DNA from: Linanthus parryae
Taxonomy: Eukaryota > Streptophyta > Magnoliopsida > Ericales > Polemoniaceae
Reading direction: 5' to 3'
Assembly: GCA_023055425.1 (NCBI GenBank)
Contig: JALGPY010000008.1
Location: forward strand, 23,843,359 to 23,907,358
DNA length: 64,000 nt
The position numbers and the translations under genes were made by a program. Below the pieces are notes generated by a model that saw only the letters and a list, made by a program, of their open reading frames with translations, did not search any database and was not told where the DNA came from. Shown piece by piece: positions 23,013-33,426 of the stretch. The stretch's first letter is position 1. Every line of letters starts with the position of its first letter.

Positions 23013-23489
23013 ATGCTAATAATCTCTTGCTTTGCCTTATTAATCATCGCTTGCTTTTCCCGGTTTTTCCTTTATCTGTTTCCCAAACTGTCATTTGGTT
23101 CAACTGTGTTTGGGTTAGCTGGTGGCTGGGAGTCAGTGATGATAAATTTCTATGGTTGCAATTCAGACGACGATTCCGATCGGCGTCCTGGCGGGGTAAC
23201 CACAACGAGCGTCACCTCTCGTCGTTGTTGCAGCCATGGGGGTGTCATCGAGAGGCGAGCTTTTAGGCGTGTATTCGAAGAGAGGGAGACGGAGAGAGAA
23301 CCATACGCTGCACACTCATCTTCTTCGGTGACCTGTGGCGAGGCTCTCTTTACTTCAGGGAAGACCTCCTCCGATTTCTGTGTTTGCTGTTTCTTCTATG
23401 ACCTAAACCTCTTCAATTTCATTTTGACTACATGCTGTGAAACCAAAATCTCTTCAATTGCTTTGTCTCAGCAGTATACTCAAACCTGA
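23013..23489 (+). other. Unrecognised 158-codon open frame
   Basis: The frame starts with a hydrophobic segment (residues 1-30, a possible signal anchor), followed by an Asp/Arg-rich and Ser-rich middle. It sits directly upstream of a DUF1666-like exon and overlaps the start of the repeat at 23472. It could be the first exon of the same captured gene. There is no motif to confirm this, and random translation is equally possible. Confidence 0.2.
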
Positions 23490-24088
23490 AAGCAAAGTCT
23501 ATCTGTTTCTTGGTTAGATGTGGATGCATGTAGTGTACGAATCAATGGACTACACTAAATCAAGTGACTAAATTGCACTAAAATTTCTAGCTATTAGATA
23601 AGGCACGCTTGCGTCCTCATAGGTAGGAGCGGGCTGGTGTAGACTAGGCATAAATTTATGGACACTCGAGAAGGCAAGTATTAATGCTTATATTATTTGC
23701 CTATTGTTTTTCTGTCATTATTTTACCATATATGGAGCAGTCACTATATTGATTGCTTTTCTTCACTTGGTTGAATCTCAGTGTAACATTGTTGGATCCT
23801 TCCAGTGGTATGAGATTTGTGTTTGTCCACCATACTGTTGATTTCTTCTTGGATTGGTTGTTATGAAGTTGGAACAATTATTTTATGACTGTCACTTACC
23901 TGTTTTACTTATTATCTACATGTTTGAAATTGTGTATGAATAAAGACATAACGATGCTCTTCTTGTTCCACGTTGTTTTTCTGTAGAGACTTCAGGTTCA
24001 GAGCAGAACGAAACAAAAGAAGATGAGCCGGGTTTCCTAGTGCCTGCCTCAGAGCTAGTTAAAGCAATTCAGAGTTCAATCCTTACTT
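23472..24088 (+). repeat. 617-bp direct repeat, copy A
   Basis: Copy A is about 95% identical to 26753-27377 (offset about 3.28 kb). It includes the intron 5' to a DUF1666-like exon and the exon's first half. It is cut off at 24088 by other DNA. Confidence 0.9.
23987..24088 (+). pseudogene. DUF1666-like exon fragment, copy A (truncated)
   Basis: After a TTTTTCTGTAG acceptor, the exon reads ETSGSEQNETKEDEPGFLVP then ASELVKAIQSSILT and stops at an insertion boundary. The ASELVKAIQSSILTFHIF phrase (completed in copy B) aligns with the region before the C-terminus of plant DUF1666 proteins. The family call is from memory of that pattern and is tentative. Confidence 0.4.
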
Positions 24089-24662
24089 CACCCGGGTTGG
24101 GCGGGTGAGGGCTTTGTTTCCTACCCAACCCAATGATCCCGGGTTGGTCATATCGATACCCAAACCCAATCAAGTGGTCGACAAACCCGAACCCGATCAA
24201 GCTTTTCGACTCGGACCGGTTTGGCCGAGTTTAGACGGGTTCAAAATGTTGAATCGTTAGCAAACTTATGTCCATGAACAAGACATATTTAGTGCAAATC
24301 GGAAAAAATATACATTTTTCAATCTTACTAATACATAACGAAGCCGAATATGACATTCTAGTTGATGGAAAAAAATCATAGGAATGCATAACTTGAGGAA
24401 AATCAACTAAAACTATTGTTCGTTCTTATAAAAAAATTTACTTGGACGGTATTATCTAACTAAAAAAATGTAAATTTTTCATATAAAAAATTTAATCGGA
24501 CCGGTCCGGATCTAATCGGTTTTTCCAACTTGAAACCCATGATCAATCAAAGTTAGTTCGGGTTTGCAATTTTATACCCACACCCAATCAAGTGGCTTAA
24601 ACGGGTGTTAAATTCGGACCGGTTTGATGCGGACCGGTTTGGGCGAGTTTTGCTCACCCCTA
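24089..24662. mobile_element. Probable non-autonomous DNA transposon interrupting copy A
   Basis: The homology between copies A and B breaks here. The inserted DNA is rich in CCCGGGTT, ACCCGAAC and GGACCGGTTTG phrases and ends GTTTTGCTCACCCCTA, whose complement TAGGGGTGAGCAAAA is a known terminal motif of small plant hAT elements. The left end (CACCCGGGTTGGGCGGGTGA) only loosely mirrors it, and the exon does not resume after 24662, so the element has lost one end or sits beside a deletion. Confidence 0.45.
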
Positions 24663-24969
24663 GCTGGCGCTAACAGAATAGTGGTATTTGTCCAACGTCA
24701 TGGTGATTATTATATATTCCCGAACAACAGGGTTTTTAGGGGGGTGCATTTTGTATATAATCCATCTTTGGAGAGTGAATTTTGTCTTTTTTTCACATTT
24801 TCTCACTCCCCACGCGCACGAGAGTATCCTTGGACGATACTCCAAACGCGCTCCCAAACCCTCCAGACGCGCCCCCAAATCCTCTTTTTAGCGCAGTAGC
24901 TCGAGCTCACCATTGCTATCGCTTCCTTCTCTCCCTGGTTTCAATCCTCCGACTTAACCACAATCATCA

Positions 24970-25519
24970 ATGGCAGGGGGTGGTCAAGCCTCCGAGGGTC
25001 AAGCCTCCAAGGCTCGTGCGGAGCGTGTCGCTTTTCTGAAACGGATGATGGCTAAAATTCAAGTCGTGGAGGCTGGGTCAAACAGCGATGAGGAAAGGAT
25101 GTTGAGGGCTAGGGTTTTCGAGACCCAATCGGGCATTACAGTGGATCTGGAAACCTCTTATGCGCTTAGCAATTGACTTGCAGAAGAACATGAATGACAA
25201 GTTTATGGTTCCGCACGGTGGTCCGTTGAACGACTATGTGAAAGAGCTCGACCGTATCAAATCCAAGCTTGAAGGGGTGGTGGCTTCGAGGGCGGTCATT
25301 CAGGCGGCGGTGAAGGCCGCCGTTGCAAGTTACACCCTTCTATCGATTCCCTCCTATCAAGAAGATGCAGAAGCGGCGGTATATCTTCGCCGTCGTGGCC
25401 TCTGGAAGGATGGAAGGGTTCAATTTACCCGCGACCGCGACGACGGTGCATTGACAGATGATCAGAAGGCACATCTCAGGGGGGAATTTGCTGCTGCGTC
25501 AATTGTAGTGCGGGGTTAG
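24970..25519 (+). pseudogene. Unrecognised coding sequence with a frameshift
   Basis: Two frames abut. The first (24970-25176) starts MAGGGQASEGQASKARAERV and ends at TGA; the second (25160-25519, one register over) reads LAIDLQKNMNDKFMVPHGGP onward to KAHLRGEFAAASIVVRG. Both have the GC content and codon pattern of real coding DNA, richer than the flanks, and together would give about 180 residues rich in Ala, Arg and Glu. A single-base indel near 25150-25175 would unite them. I do not recognise the protein. It lies between the two copies of the DUF1666-like repeat and may be another captured or retroposed gene piece. Confidence 0.45.
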
Positions 25520-26752
25520 TATTAGTTCTTAATTGGGTTGGGGGACAGATTATGTTGCTTGTTAAAACTAACGGTTAGATTTCATGTTAGTTAGTAGTCT
25601 GCTGCTACATGTTGCATATTCTGAGGGAACATATGGCCTCATGTCATTTTGTTATTATTAGTAGATGGATTATCTCTTACTGTGGTTGAAATGCATGATT
25701 CAACTTGTTTGGCTGGTGAAAGTAAGCAAGATGAAACAACGACACTTTGCTTGAACAAGAACATCTAGGCCAAGACATAAAGGAATTCATTTTAATTTTA
25801 TAGAGTTACATGACCTTTAAACAGATAAATAATCGGCAATGTATGCAAAGTTACTGAAGACAAACAAGTAGACATAAGAATGATGGAAAACGTCTCAATA
25901 AGGAGTCTGATATCTCTTACATTTATAAGCGCTCCTGCTAGCCAAAAGTGAAAGAAAAAAATTTACAGGGTGCAACCTGAAGTTGTATTGCCTTCACTCA
26001 TCTAACGGCTATGATCATTTGGCCTAGAATCTTCCTACATGTTCTAGCCTAAGATATTTACAATGGAGAATTCTAGAGCCCCCTACACAAGATTACATCC
26101 ATACAACTTGGGAAGCTTCTAGAAATTAAGCCTTCTAATTCTTAATTAATTTACTTTTCTTTTTTTTGTGGGTAGTAAATGACTTCTTCATTATTGCTAC
26201 TGTTCGTTGATGCCAGTTGTCTTTGTTCGCAATCTGGCGCCGACAGATCTTCCAAGAGAAGTCTGTGTGAGAGAGAGTGGCAGTGATTGTGGTAGTAGTT
26301 AGAGTGGAAGATGCAAATGAAAGGGTTGTTTTTCCCCAATTTCCAGGTTGGTTTTCGCCAATATTAGCAGGTCTTTCGGTTTTTTCGTGTGATTAATTTG
26401 TGTTAATAGAAAGATTTTCTTTATTCAGTTAATGATTTGATCATCGCAACCAATGCTTTAGCTTCCGACCTAATTCGAGAAGTCCTTGCCGAGTGTGGTG
26501 CCGATTTCAATGAGGTCTCGATTCTAGGGTTCTTGGGATTAGCTGTTCGTTGATGTTGGTATTGTTTTTCTGACAGGTCATGTATCTGTGCAACTGCAAC
26601 GTCTCCAACTGAGCTGGCCAGTTCTGGCTGTTGTGCCTCCTCAGTGCGACAAGTAGTAAGTGGTGTTGCTTCATTTAAGCCATTACTTGCGTTACAGTAT
26701 GTCAAAATTCATATTCCTATCCGTTGGGACACTTGTTCCCCTTGCTTAACAA
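25520..26752. other. Helitron interior, no supported gene
   Basis: Mostly AT-rich DNA. Minus-strand frames at 26151-26339 and 26421-26705 show no recognisable motif. Nothing else stands out. Confidence 0.45.
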
Positions 26753-27377
26753 CAGTATACTCAAACCTGAAAGTAAAGTCTATCTGTTTCTTGGTTAGAT
26801 GTGGTCATGTGGATGCATGTAGTGTACGAATCAATGGACTACACTAAATCAAGTGACTAAATTGCACTAAAATTTCTAGCTATTAGATAAGGCACGCTTG
26901 CGTCCTCATAGGTAGGAGCGGGCTGGTGTAGACTAGGCATAAATTTATGGACACGGGAGAAGGCAAGTATTAATGCTTATATTATTTGCCGATTATTTTT
27001 CTGTCATTATTTTACCATATATGGAGCAGTCACTATATTGATTGCTTTTCTTCACTTGGTTGAATCTCAGTGTAACATTGTTGGATCTTTCCAGTGGTAT
27101 GAGATTTGTGTTTGTCCACCATACTGTTGATTTCTTCTTGGATTGGTTGTTATGAAGTTGGAACAGTTATTTTATGACTGTCACTTACTTGCTTTACTTA
27201 TTATTTACATGTTTGAAATTGTGTATGAATAAAGACATAACGATGCTTTTCTTGTTCCACGTTGTTTTCCTGTAGAGACTTCAGGTACAGAGCAGAACGA
27301 AACAAAAGAAGATGAGTCGGGTTTCTTAGTGCCTGCCTCGGAGCTAATTAAAGCAATTCAGAGTTCAATCCTTACTT
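26753..27377 (+). repeat. Direct repeat, copy B
   Basis: This copy matches 23472-24088 almost throughout and continues into the intact second half of the exon. A third, partial copy of its middle (GGCAAGTATTAATGCTTATA onwards) follows at about 27478-27573, right after the exon stop. Confidence 0.9.
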
Positions 27378-27478
27378 TCCACATTTTCCTGAAGATGGGC
27401 AAGCCAAAACTAGGTGGAATTCAGAATCTATTTGGCAGTCAAAACCAGTTTGTTACTCCCCTCCAACATATCCAATGA
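27276..27478 (+). pseudogene. DUF1666-like exon fragment, copy B
   Basis: After TTTTCCTGTAG the exon reads ETSGTEQNETKEDESGFLVP, ASELIKAIQSSILTFHIFLK, then MGKPKLGGIQNLFGSQNQFV and TPLQHIQ before TGA (27476-27478). The stop is created where the sequence jumps into a partial repeat of its own intron, so the natural 3' part is missing. The family assignment is tentative; the exon itself, with a sound acceptor and conserved copy A, is convincing. Confidence 0.45.
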
Positions 27479-28698
27479 GGCAAGTATTAATGCTTATATT
27501 ATTTGCCGATTATTTTTCTGTCCATTATTTTACCGTATATGGCCCAGTCACTATATTGATTGCTTTTCTTCAGATATTTTGCACATTTTCATTGCCACTG
27601 TGTTGAGTGTTAATGGGCATGCAGTTATCTGTATAATTTTTGATAGGTTTGATGCATGTTTATAGTAAATTTGTGTGGAATAATTGAATTTTTATTTTTT
27701 CTAACGTCGAAAACTCAGGTCCGATATCTATGGACAATTGTTTACTTACATCTGATTCATACCGCAGCGAAATGCATCCTGAATCACTTATGTCACATCT
27801 TGACATGCTCATAAACTTCTATTTCGAATGTCGACAATAAATTTTGTTTGGTTTGAATTCCTATGTGGTGAACTGTAGAAAAGAAATAAATATTCTGAAG
27901 CAACTCTCGAGAAGATAAGATTGTGATTCTAAGCTTTTTATGCATGATTGATTAACAAATTAGTCTGCTTTATAAAGGACATTGGTCTGAAAAGAAATTT
28001 TAGCTTTGCGCTTGGTATTATTGGGGACTTTGTTTCATTTATTCTCAGTGCCCATATAGAATTGTTACCTGGAATATTCATGTACTTCCCCAGGAGGTTC
28101 ACCGAGATACTCGATGTTCACGGATGATTGTTCTGTATGTGCAATGATGGCAGTGGATATGAGACTATGACTATGTAAGGGTTTTGCAGGAAAATAGCAA
28201 AAATGGACTGTGTTGTAGATGGAAAATTTAATAGGGATTGTTAATTTAAAATTAGCTCGGTGTCCTATGAAATTATTGGAGAACATGTGGTAACTTGATA
28301 TGGAGTATGGACTATTGCCCACACGAGAAGGTTGTGCCACTATAAATCAATCTTTACTAATTGCAGTTCGGTTTCTTTTCATCTCCAGTTTGACTTCCTC
28401 GGTAACGATTCAATCAGATTCCAAAATGAGGTTGAAGTTGAACTTTCCGTTTTTAAGGCAATTCAGAAGTTTCGAACTGGTCAGTGGATGCCCTGCTTAT
28501 CAATTCATTATTTTTTTCGCCTTGTGATTTGACTCACGAGAATGTTCTTGATTTTTCTTTCCTCCAGGTAAAAGGGGTGATGATAATTTTTTTGACCAAT
28601 TGGATACAAGTAAACTGAATGCTCATCTGAAGGAACTCATGCCTGGGCTCACAACAAAAGTTTTCCGTACTTACAATGCATCTTTCACTTTGGACGAC

Positions 28699-30357
28699 AT
28701 CTACTATAAAAGGAGTGCCCACACATGGCGGACGATACGTCCGGTTCAATGTCTACGACAACTTATTTGAGGTCGCGAACAAGTATGTCCCTCCACTCCG
28801 CCCCGTCGGAAGAGGTGCTCATGGCATTGTCTGGTTAGTTTTTACTCAGACGAGTACTTGATCTAACTTTATTGATTTCTGGGTTTGCTTTCATATTTTG
28901 ATTGCACTTGTGAGCTCGCTTGAGAATGTTTGTTTGTTTGTTTTTTTTTTTTTTTTTTTTTTTTTTCGACTGTCACGCATTTTGATAAATGTAGGTGTTC
29001 ATGAATAGTGAATTTGTAGGTGAAATGAGATAATTATCTCCGACAGCTGGCCCAAAGCAGTCATTCGACTAAATTTAGGCCATTTTCCACAAGAACCAGG
29101 TCCTGGTGCAAATGGTGGCCTAAATATCCACCAGCCCTATTTCTTGGACAACCTATTTCTTGGACAAAACCAGGGACTCGTGAAGGAAAAAAGTACCACT
29201 CCGTCCCATCTCTTTTGCACCATTTGGACTTTAACATTATTTACTGGGTTACTTTGACCCGATGATTTGGATAACAAAACTTTGTAATTTTTAGATAATT
29301 TTTTCGTAGTGTCGTGGAGTAACTCTTATTCAACAAGGCCATACAAAAATTGTCGAAAAATTGTATCGTTTTGCGATCCAAATCACCGAGTCAAAGTGAC
29401 CCAATTACGGGTGAAAAAGTCAAATGGTGCGTTAGAGGTGGGACGGAGTGGTAGAAAAAAATTCAAGTCAGACCTGTTGATTGTTAAATGATGAAAATTA
29501 GACTGTTGATTGTTTAATGATGAAAACTAAAAGTAATCAAATAATAATTGGGGGGGGGGGGGTTGGACTTTTGGTGAATGTCAATCATTTTGATGAAATG
29601 TAGGTGTTCATGAAATAGTGAATGCGTAGGTGAAAATGTGATATTTATCTCCAACAACAAAACTTTCCGCGTTTTGTACTTTTGTTAAGTTGCTCCAGAA
29701 GTAGTAGGCCTAAATATAGGCATTTTTTTTACTTTATAGTTTCTATCCTTAAATAATTATGTTGGCTTATCAACAGTATCATGATTGCATTTGAACTTAT
29801 ATCATTTTGCTCCATGAACTGTATTCTTTAGTTTTGGCCAGAGAAAAGGCCAGGAGTAAATTTGCTCCACCATTTTCATGAAATTTTTCATAGATTAAGG
29901 TGTAGGACTGTTTTATACCATCCGTTAAAGATGCTCTTATTTCAGTAAATTTATTCATTGAGGCTCTCCTTAACTTGAAGTAAAGGGTAGGAAATGTCTA
30001 ATCTTTGGGGGTTCTTGTACACCAATGAGCAATAAGATTGTAGAAAGTAACTGTCACTCTGTCAGTGTGAGAACCCTAATAATCAAATTTTGATAGCTTA
30101 CTCGACGCAATCACTTATGGAACATGTGTCGGTGAACGAATTTGCATGGAGTTTCAAGAAGTGGATTCAGACTCGGAACTTACTTGATCGAATATAAAAT
30201 TTTGTTCCTTTTGTTCTCCACTACTGCTATAAATTCGGAGACAAGTGAGGAGATAGCCATTTAGAAGATTGGAAATGAATTTGACAACAGGATTGACACG
30301 AAGAGGATGCTGAGAGAAATCAAACTCCTTCGCCATATGGACCATGAAAACGTGATA
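28699..30357 (+). pseudogene. MPK4-type MAP kinase fragment embedded in the topoisomerase fragment
   Basis: Exon 1 (about 28700-28833) reads [40 protein letters not shown] then HGIVW, including the glycine-rich loop. After a 1.4-kb intron, exon 2 (about 30222-30357) reads NSETSEEIAI, a TAG stop at 30262-30264, then [20 protein letters not shown] and [11 protein letters not shown]. These match the N-lobe of plant group B MAP kinases (MPK4/11/12 type). The stop falls at the first lysine of the VAIKK motif, which is the ATP-anchoring catalytic lysine. The C-lobe, TEY loop and docking domains are absent. Its frame differs from the preceding topoisomerase exon by one base, so a simple fusion would not read through. 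Confidence 0.88.
29196..29451. mobile_element. Stowaway-like MITE in the kinase intron
   Basis: Inverted ends CCACTCCGTCCCATCTC and GAGGTGGGACGGAGTGG, each flanked by TA (29194-29195, 29452-29453), enclose 256 bp. TA duplication and the CTCCGTCCC terminal word match the Tc1/mariner-derived Stowaway type. A long run of G lies just after (29550-29561). Confidence 0.8.
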
Positions 30358-31800
30358 TTTTAGCCCCCTATTGTTTACTTCTTTCTTTCATGACTTTTTG
30401 ACTTTAATTTGCATTATGACTAAATAAAAACTTGGCTGACTGACTCCGCTTTCGAAGTTATTCTTCTGTTGGAGGAAGTTGTGCTCCAAGAATCGTGACT
30501 CCTGAGGAGTAGTATCTTACTGTTGACCTTTGGCACATGCACCCGAGAACCAGATGCACCTCTAACTGGTACCAGCTTTTCACGAGTTTACATGCGACTG
30601 AATGAAGTGCAAATTTTGTTTGCACTTAGTTAATATGAATGCAACGCCCTCATGAAGATGAGTTTGTTTTAGTTCAGACAAGCACATGGTTTTCTAGAAA
30701 AAAAGGGGAGATATCATGGAATGCTGTTGCTGAACCTGTTACATGTTGTACATCTTGTTCAATATTCTGATTTTGGTCCAACTATATAGTTCCTCAATCC
30801 GTGCTTTTGATGTTTTGATCTAGAATTAAGATGAAATAGCTTCTGGCTTTTTTCCTGGCAACAGCTTAGCAGGGAAACCAAAGGTGGAGATGCAGCTGAA
30901 AACATTTTAGTTTATCAGCGTGCAAACAAAGAGGTAGGCCTTTCTGTTAACAGAACGTTCTTATTAACTATAACCAGCTTTCTCTGAGATTTTTGAGGTG
31001 ATGTTACATTCTCATCTTTTGTAGGTTGCAATCATTTGTAACGATCAACGTACTGTGTCAAAAGACCACTCTACACAGATTTCAAAGCTCAATGAAAAGA
31101 TTGAAGAATTAAAGGTAGTCGCTACTTCTTAAATTCTCTTGGATTAAAGTGAAACTGCTCACTGGAGGCTTCACTGAATTTTATTTCCCATTATTGAGAG
31201 CTATGCTTACATGAACTAGAATAGCATTACGTATTGCTGTGTTTATGCTAGGTTTAATTATATGATACAAACATAGACCCAATTTGTTAATTTTGTAAAT
31301 AAATTCACTACTTTTCTGGTAAAAAAAATGGTGGTTTACAGTGCATCTCGTTCATTATACAGCAGCTCTTGCCTGGTTGTTTGATGTCTAAGTACATACG
31401 TGTGTGTTAAATAGCTACTTGCTCCATTTGGTAAAGTCATTTCAAATTTCAGCATTATTGCTACTATTGAAAGGTTCCTCTGTCAATTGTAAGGGGAACC
31501 CACACCTTCCTATGTGGTTGTAAACTTGTAATCCCCACGCCTTGTCAAATTGATTAGGTCGTGATGAAATTTAACTCTATTAAGGTAAAAAAAGATCTGA
31601 AGTTACAATGGAGAACTATGATTCTATCCAGACAAAGTTGGCAGCATCAATTTCTTTTTTTCGCAGTGTATAATTTGTTATGCAATTTGCAGGGTGTTAT
31701 TGATGAACTACAAACAGACTCGGATCGCGCCAAAAAAGGTCAGACCACATTGAAGGGTTCGGATGGGAATCCAAAGAAGAACCTTAACCCTGATAAGTAA

Positions 31801-32066
31801 GTAGAAGAAACCTTAACTCTTATGTATATATAGATAGAATATTCATGGTACAGCTTCAGTGAGGTAAGCACACCCACGATAGTGACATATTCCCTCAGAC
31901 AAAGTAAAAGTATTCAAGGTGGACAATCTTCTGGCTTGCTTCTCCATCCTACCTCTGTCTGTGCTATTTAGTCTACTTTGATTTCTACTGAGACCGTTTT
32001 TTGCGGGATATAATTTCTCCGACATGCTCCAAAATGTTATCTGGATAACTGTAGTAGTTACTGCAT
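31801..32066. other. Helitron interior between topoisomerase fragment and MULE
   Basis: Non-coding DNA. A potential splice donor (GTAAGT at 31797) follows the last topoisomerase exon, but no further topoisomerase exon follows. This is the DNA into which the MULE inserted. Confidence 0.5.
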
Positions 32067-32075
32067 CATAATTCG

Positions 32076-32097
32076 GGAAAAAACTTTGGTGCGTTCC
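32076..32097 (+). repeat. MULE left terminal inverted repeat
   Basis: Starts GGAAAAAACTTTGG, then GTGCGTTCC up to 32097. 13 of the 22 positions agree with the right end without gaps. A GGTAACCAGC-type subterminal region and two GTGGTCCCAG words follow within 130 bp. Confidence 0.75.
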
Positions 32098-32652
32098 AAA
32101 GGTAACCAGCTAAGCCGGTACTAGTCGGTTATTACGAAAATGCCAGCTACCGGACGAAAAAAGTGGTCCCAGAGGCCAGCTACGGAAAAAAAAAGTGGTC
32201 CCAGGAAGATTCCTTTTTAACCTAGATAGCATTGTTAACACTATAGAATGAACTAAGCTGAATAAGATTGCACAGTGATATCATTGATTAATCTTTAGTT
32301 AGTTAGTTTAACAGTTATGATATTAACCCTTTCATTTAAGATAAACCCAGAGATATCATTGTTAACAAAACTTTAATCCTTAACTAATCACAGCAGAATT
32401 AGAATTAAATACATGATAAACTATCATACATTGAAATTAAAATGTTGAAAATGACAAAAATCACAACATACAACAGTTTCACACGAAAATAGTGAAGCAT
32501 TCTCGGCCCCTTCGAGTCTCACACTTAACTGAACACAACAGAATAGAGAAGCAAACTATCTTACTTTGAAATTAAAACGATGAGAATGACAAAAATCACA
32601 ACATACAGCAGTTTCACATGAAAAGAGTGGGCTTTGGAAGCATTCTCGGTCC

Positions 32653-32949
32653 CTACGACTCTCCTACTAATGTTGTTACCTCCTCCTGAAGTTGTTGGAG
32701 ATCTGGAGCACAGCAAGGACTGGGAAATTCATCTTCCCCGTAGAAATAGTTGCATTGTTGACCTCTAGGCTTGGCACAATTCCAAAACACGCGTCCGTCA
32801 TTTCCGGGCGTATGTGCGGTTCGACTTACCGGGTAACGGCCACGGAAACACTGCCCAGGCCTACACCCTGACCTCCGGGATGAATCTCCTCTTGAATATG
32901 AAGGTGGATTGCTTGGTGAGGGTGAAGAGCTTACACTATGTTGAGACAT
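32653..32949 (-). CDS. GRF-type zinc-finger protein of the MULE
   Basis: 98 residues. A serine/proline-rich N-terminus (1-35) is followed by a cysteine-containing module: CRPGQCFRGR, RTAHTPGNDGRVFWNC, then QQCNYFYGEDE. This is the C...RT...N-x-GR-x-F-x-x-C...C-x-x-F-x-x-x-DE pattern of the GRF zinc finger, a DNA- or RNA-binding fold found in many plant transposon-linked ORFs. The first CxCG pair is atypical (CRPGQC), so zinc binding may be altered. A short acidic-leucine tail (LQQLQEEVTTL) could be a coiled coil. It lies just inside the left end of the MULE and is transcribed toward it. An untracked upstream exon is possible. Confidence 0.6.
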   Translation of the reverse strand: MSQHSVSSSPSPSNPPSYSRGDSSRRSGCRPGQCFRGRYPVSRTAHTPGNDGRVFWNCAKPRGQQCNYFYGEDEFPSPCCAPDLQQLQEEVTTLVGES

Positions 32950-33426
32950 TTCTTAGAGAGAAAGAAGAGAAGGGTGAAAGAGAAGGAGAACAGATGAGAT
33001 CTGAGAGTGAAGAGAGAAATAAAGAGTTAGTTGAGTGTGGTTGGAGATTGTATTAAAAGCGGGCAGTGGGTAGGTTGGCTGATATAAATGCAGGTATCTA
33101 ACTTTAAGATAGAGTACTTAACAATTTAGAATTGGTACCTAATAACGTAGTAGTGCATTTATTAATTCAGTTTTGGTAGGTGAGGGTAGTTGGCCAACAC
33201 CAAATGCACCTTGAATAAAACTAACTGTACAGTTTGTGTTCACAAAAAATCACAAGCAATTTTTCAGAAAACAACACAAGTCATCAAATCATAAGCAAAC
33301 AAACATTGCCTAATCATCATTGGGAAACGTTGTTCATAACATACACTCTCAAACATACAACCCACAAAATTTACTGACATAAACATTGTTCATATTACAA
33401 ATTCCCAAACAACATAACAGACAAAC

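Larger units (their letters stand above)
28389..31800 (+). pseudogene. DNA topoisomerase I gene fragment (captured), without its active-site exon
   Basis: Five exon pieces are in order with GT-AG borders, except the exon B 3' edge. They are A 28389-28479 (FDFLGNDSIRFQNEVEVE), B 28568-28698 ([33 protein letters not shown]), C 30865-30933 (LSRETKGGDAAENILVYQRA), D 31025-31114 (VAIICNDQRTVSKDHSTQIS) and E 31693 to about 31796 (GVIDELQTDSDRAKKG). They match the core domain and linker of eukaryotic type IB topoisomerase, which relaxes supercoiled DNA. The natural protein continues with a C-terminal exon carrying the catalytic tyrosine; I do not see it before the MULE or after it. The N-terminal half is also absent. 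The B-C intron contains a MAP-kinase fragment. This cannot encode an active enzyme. Confidence 0.85.
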
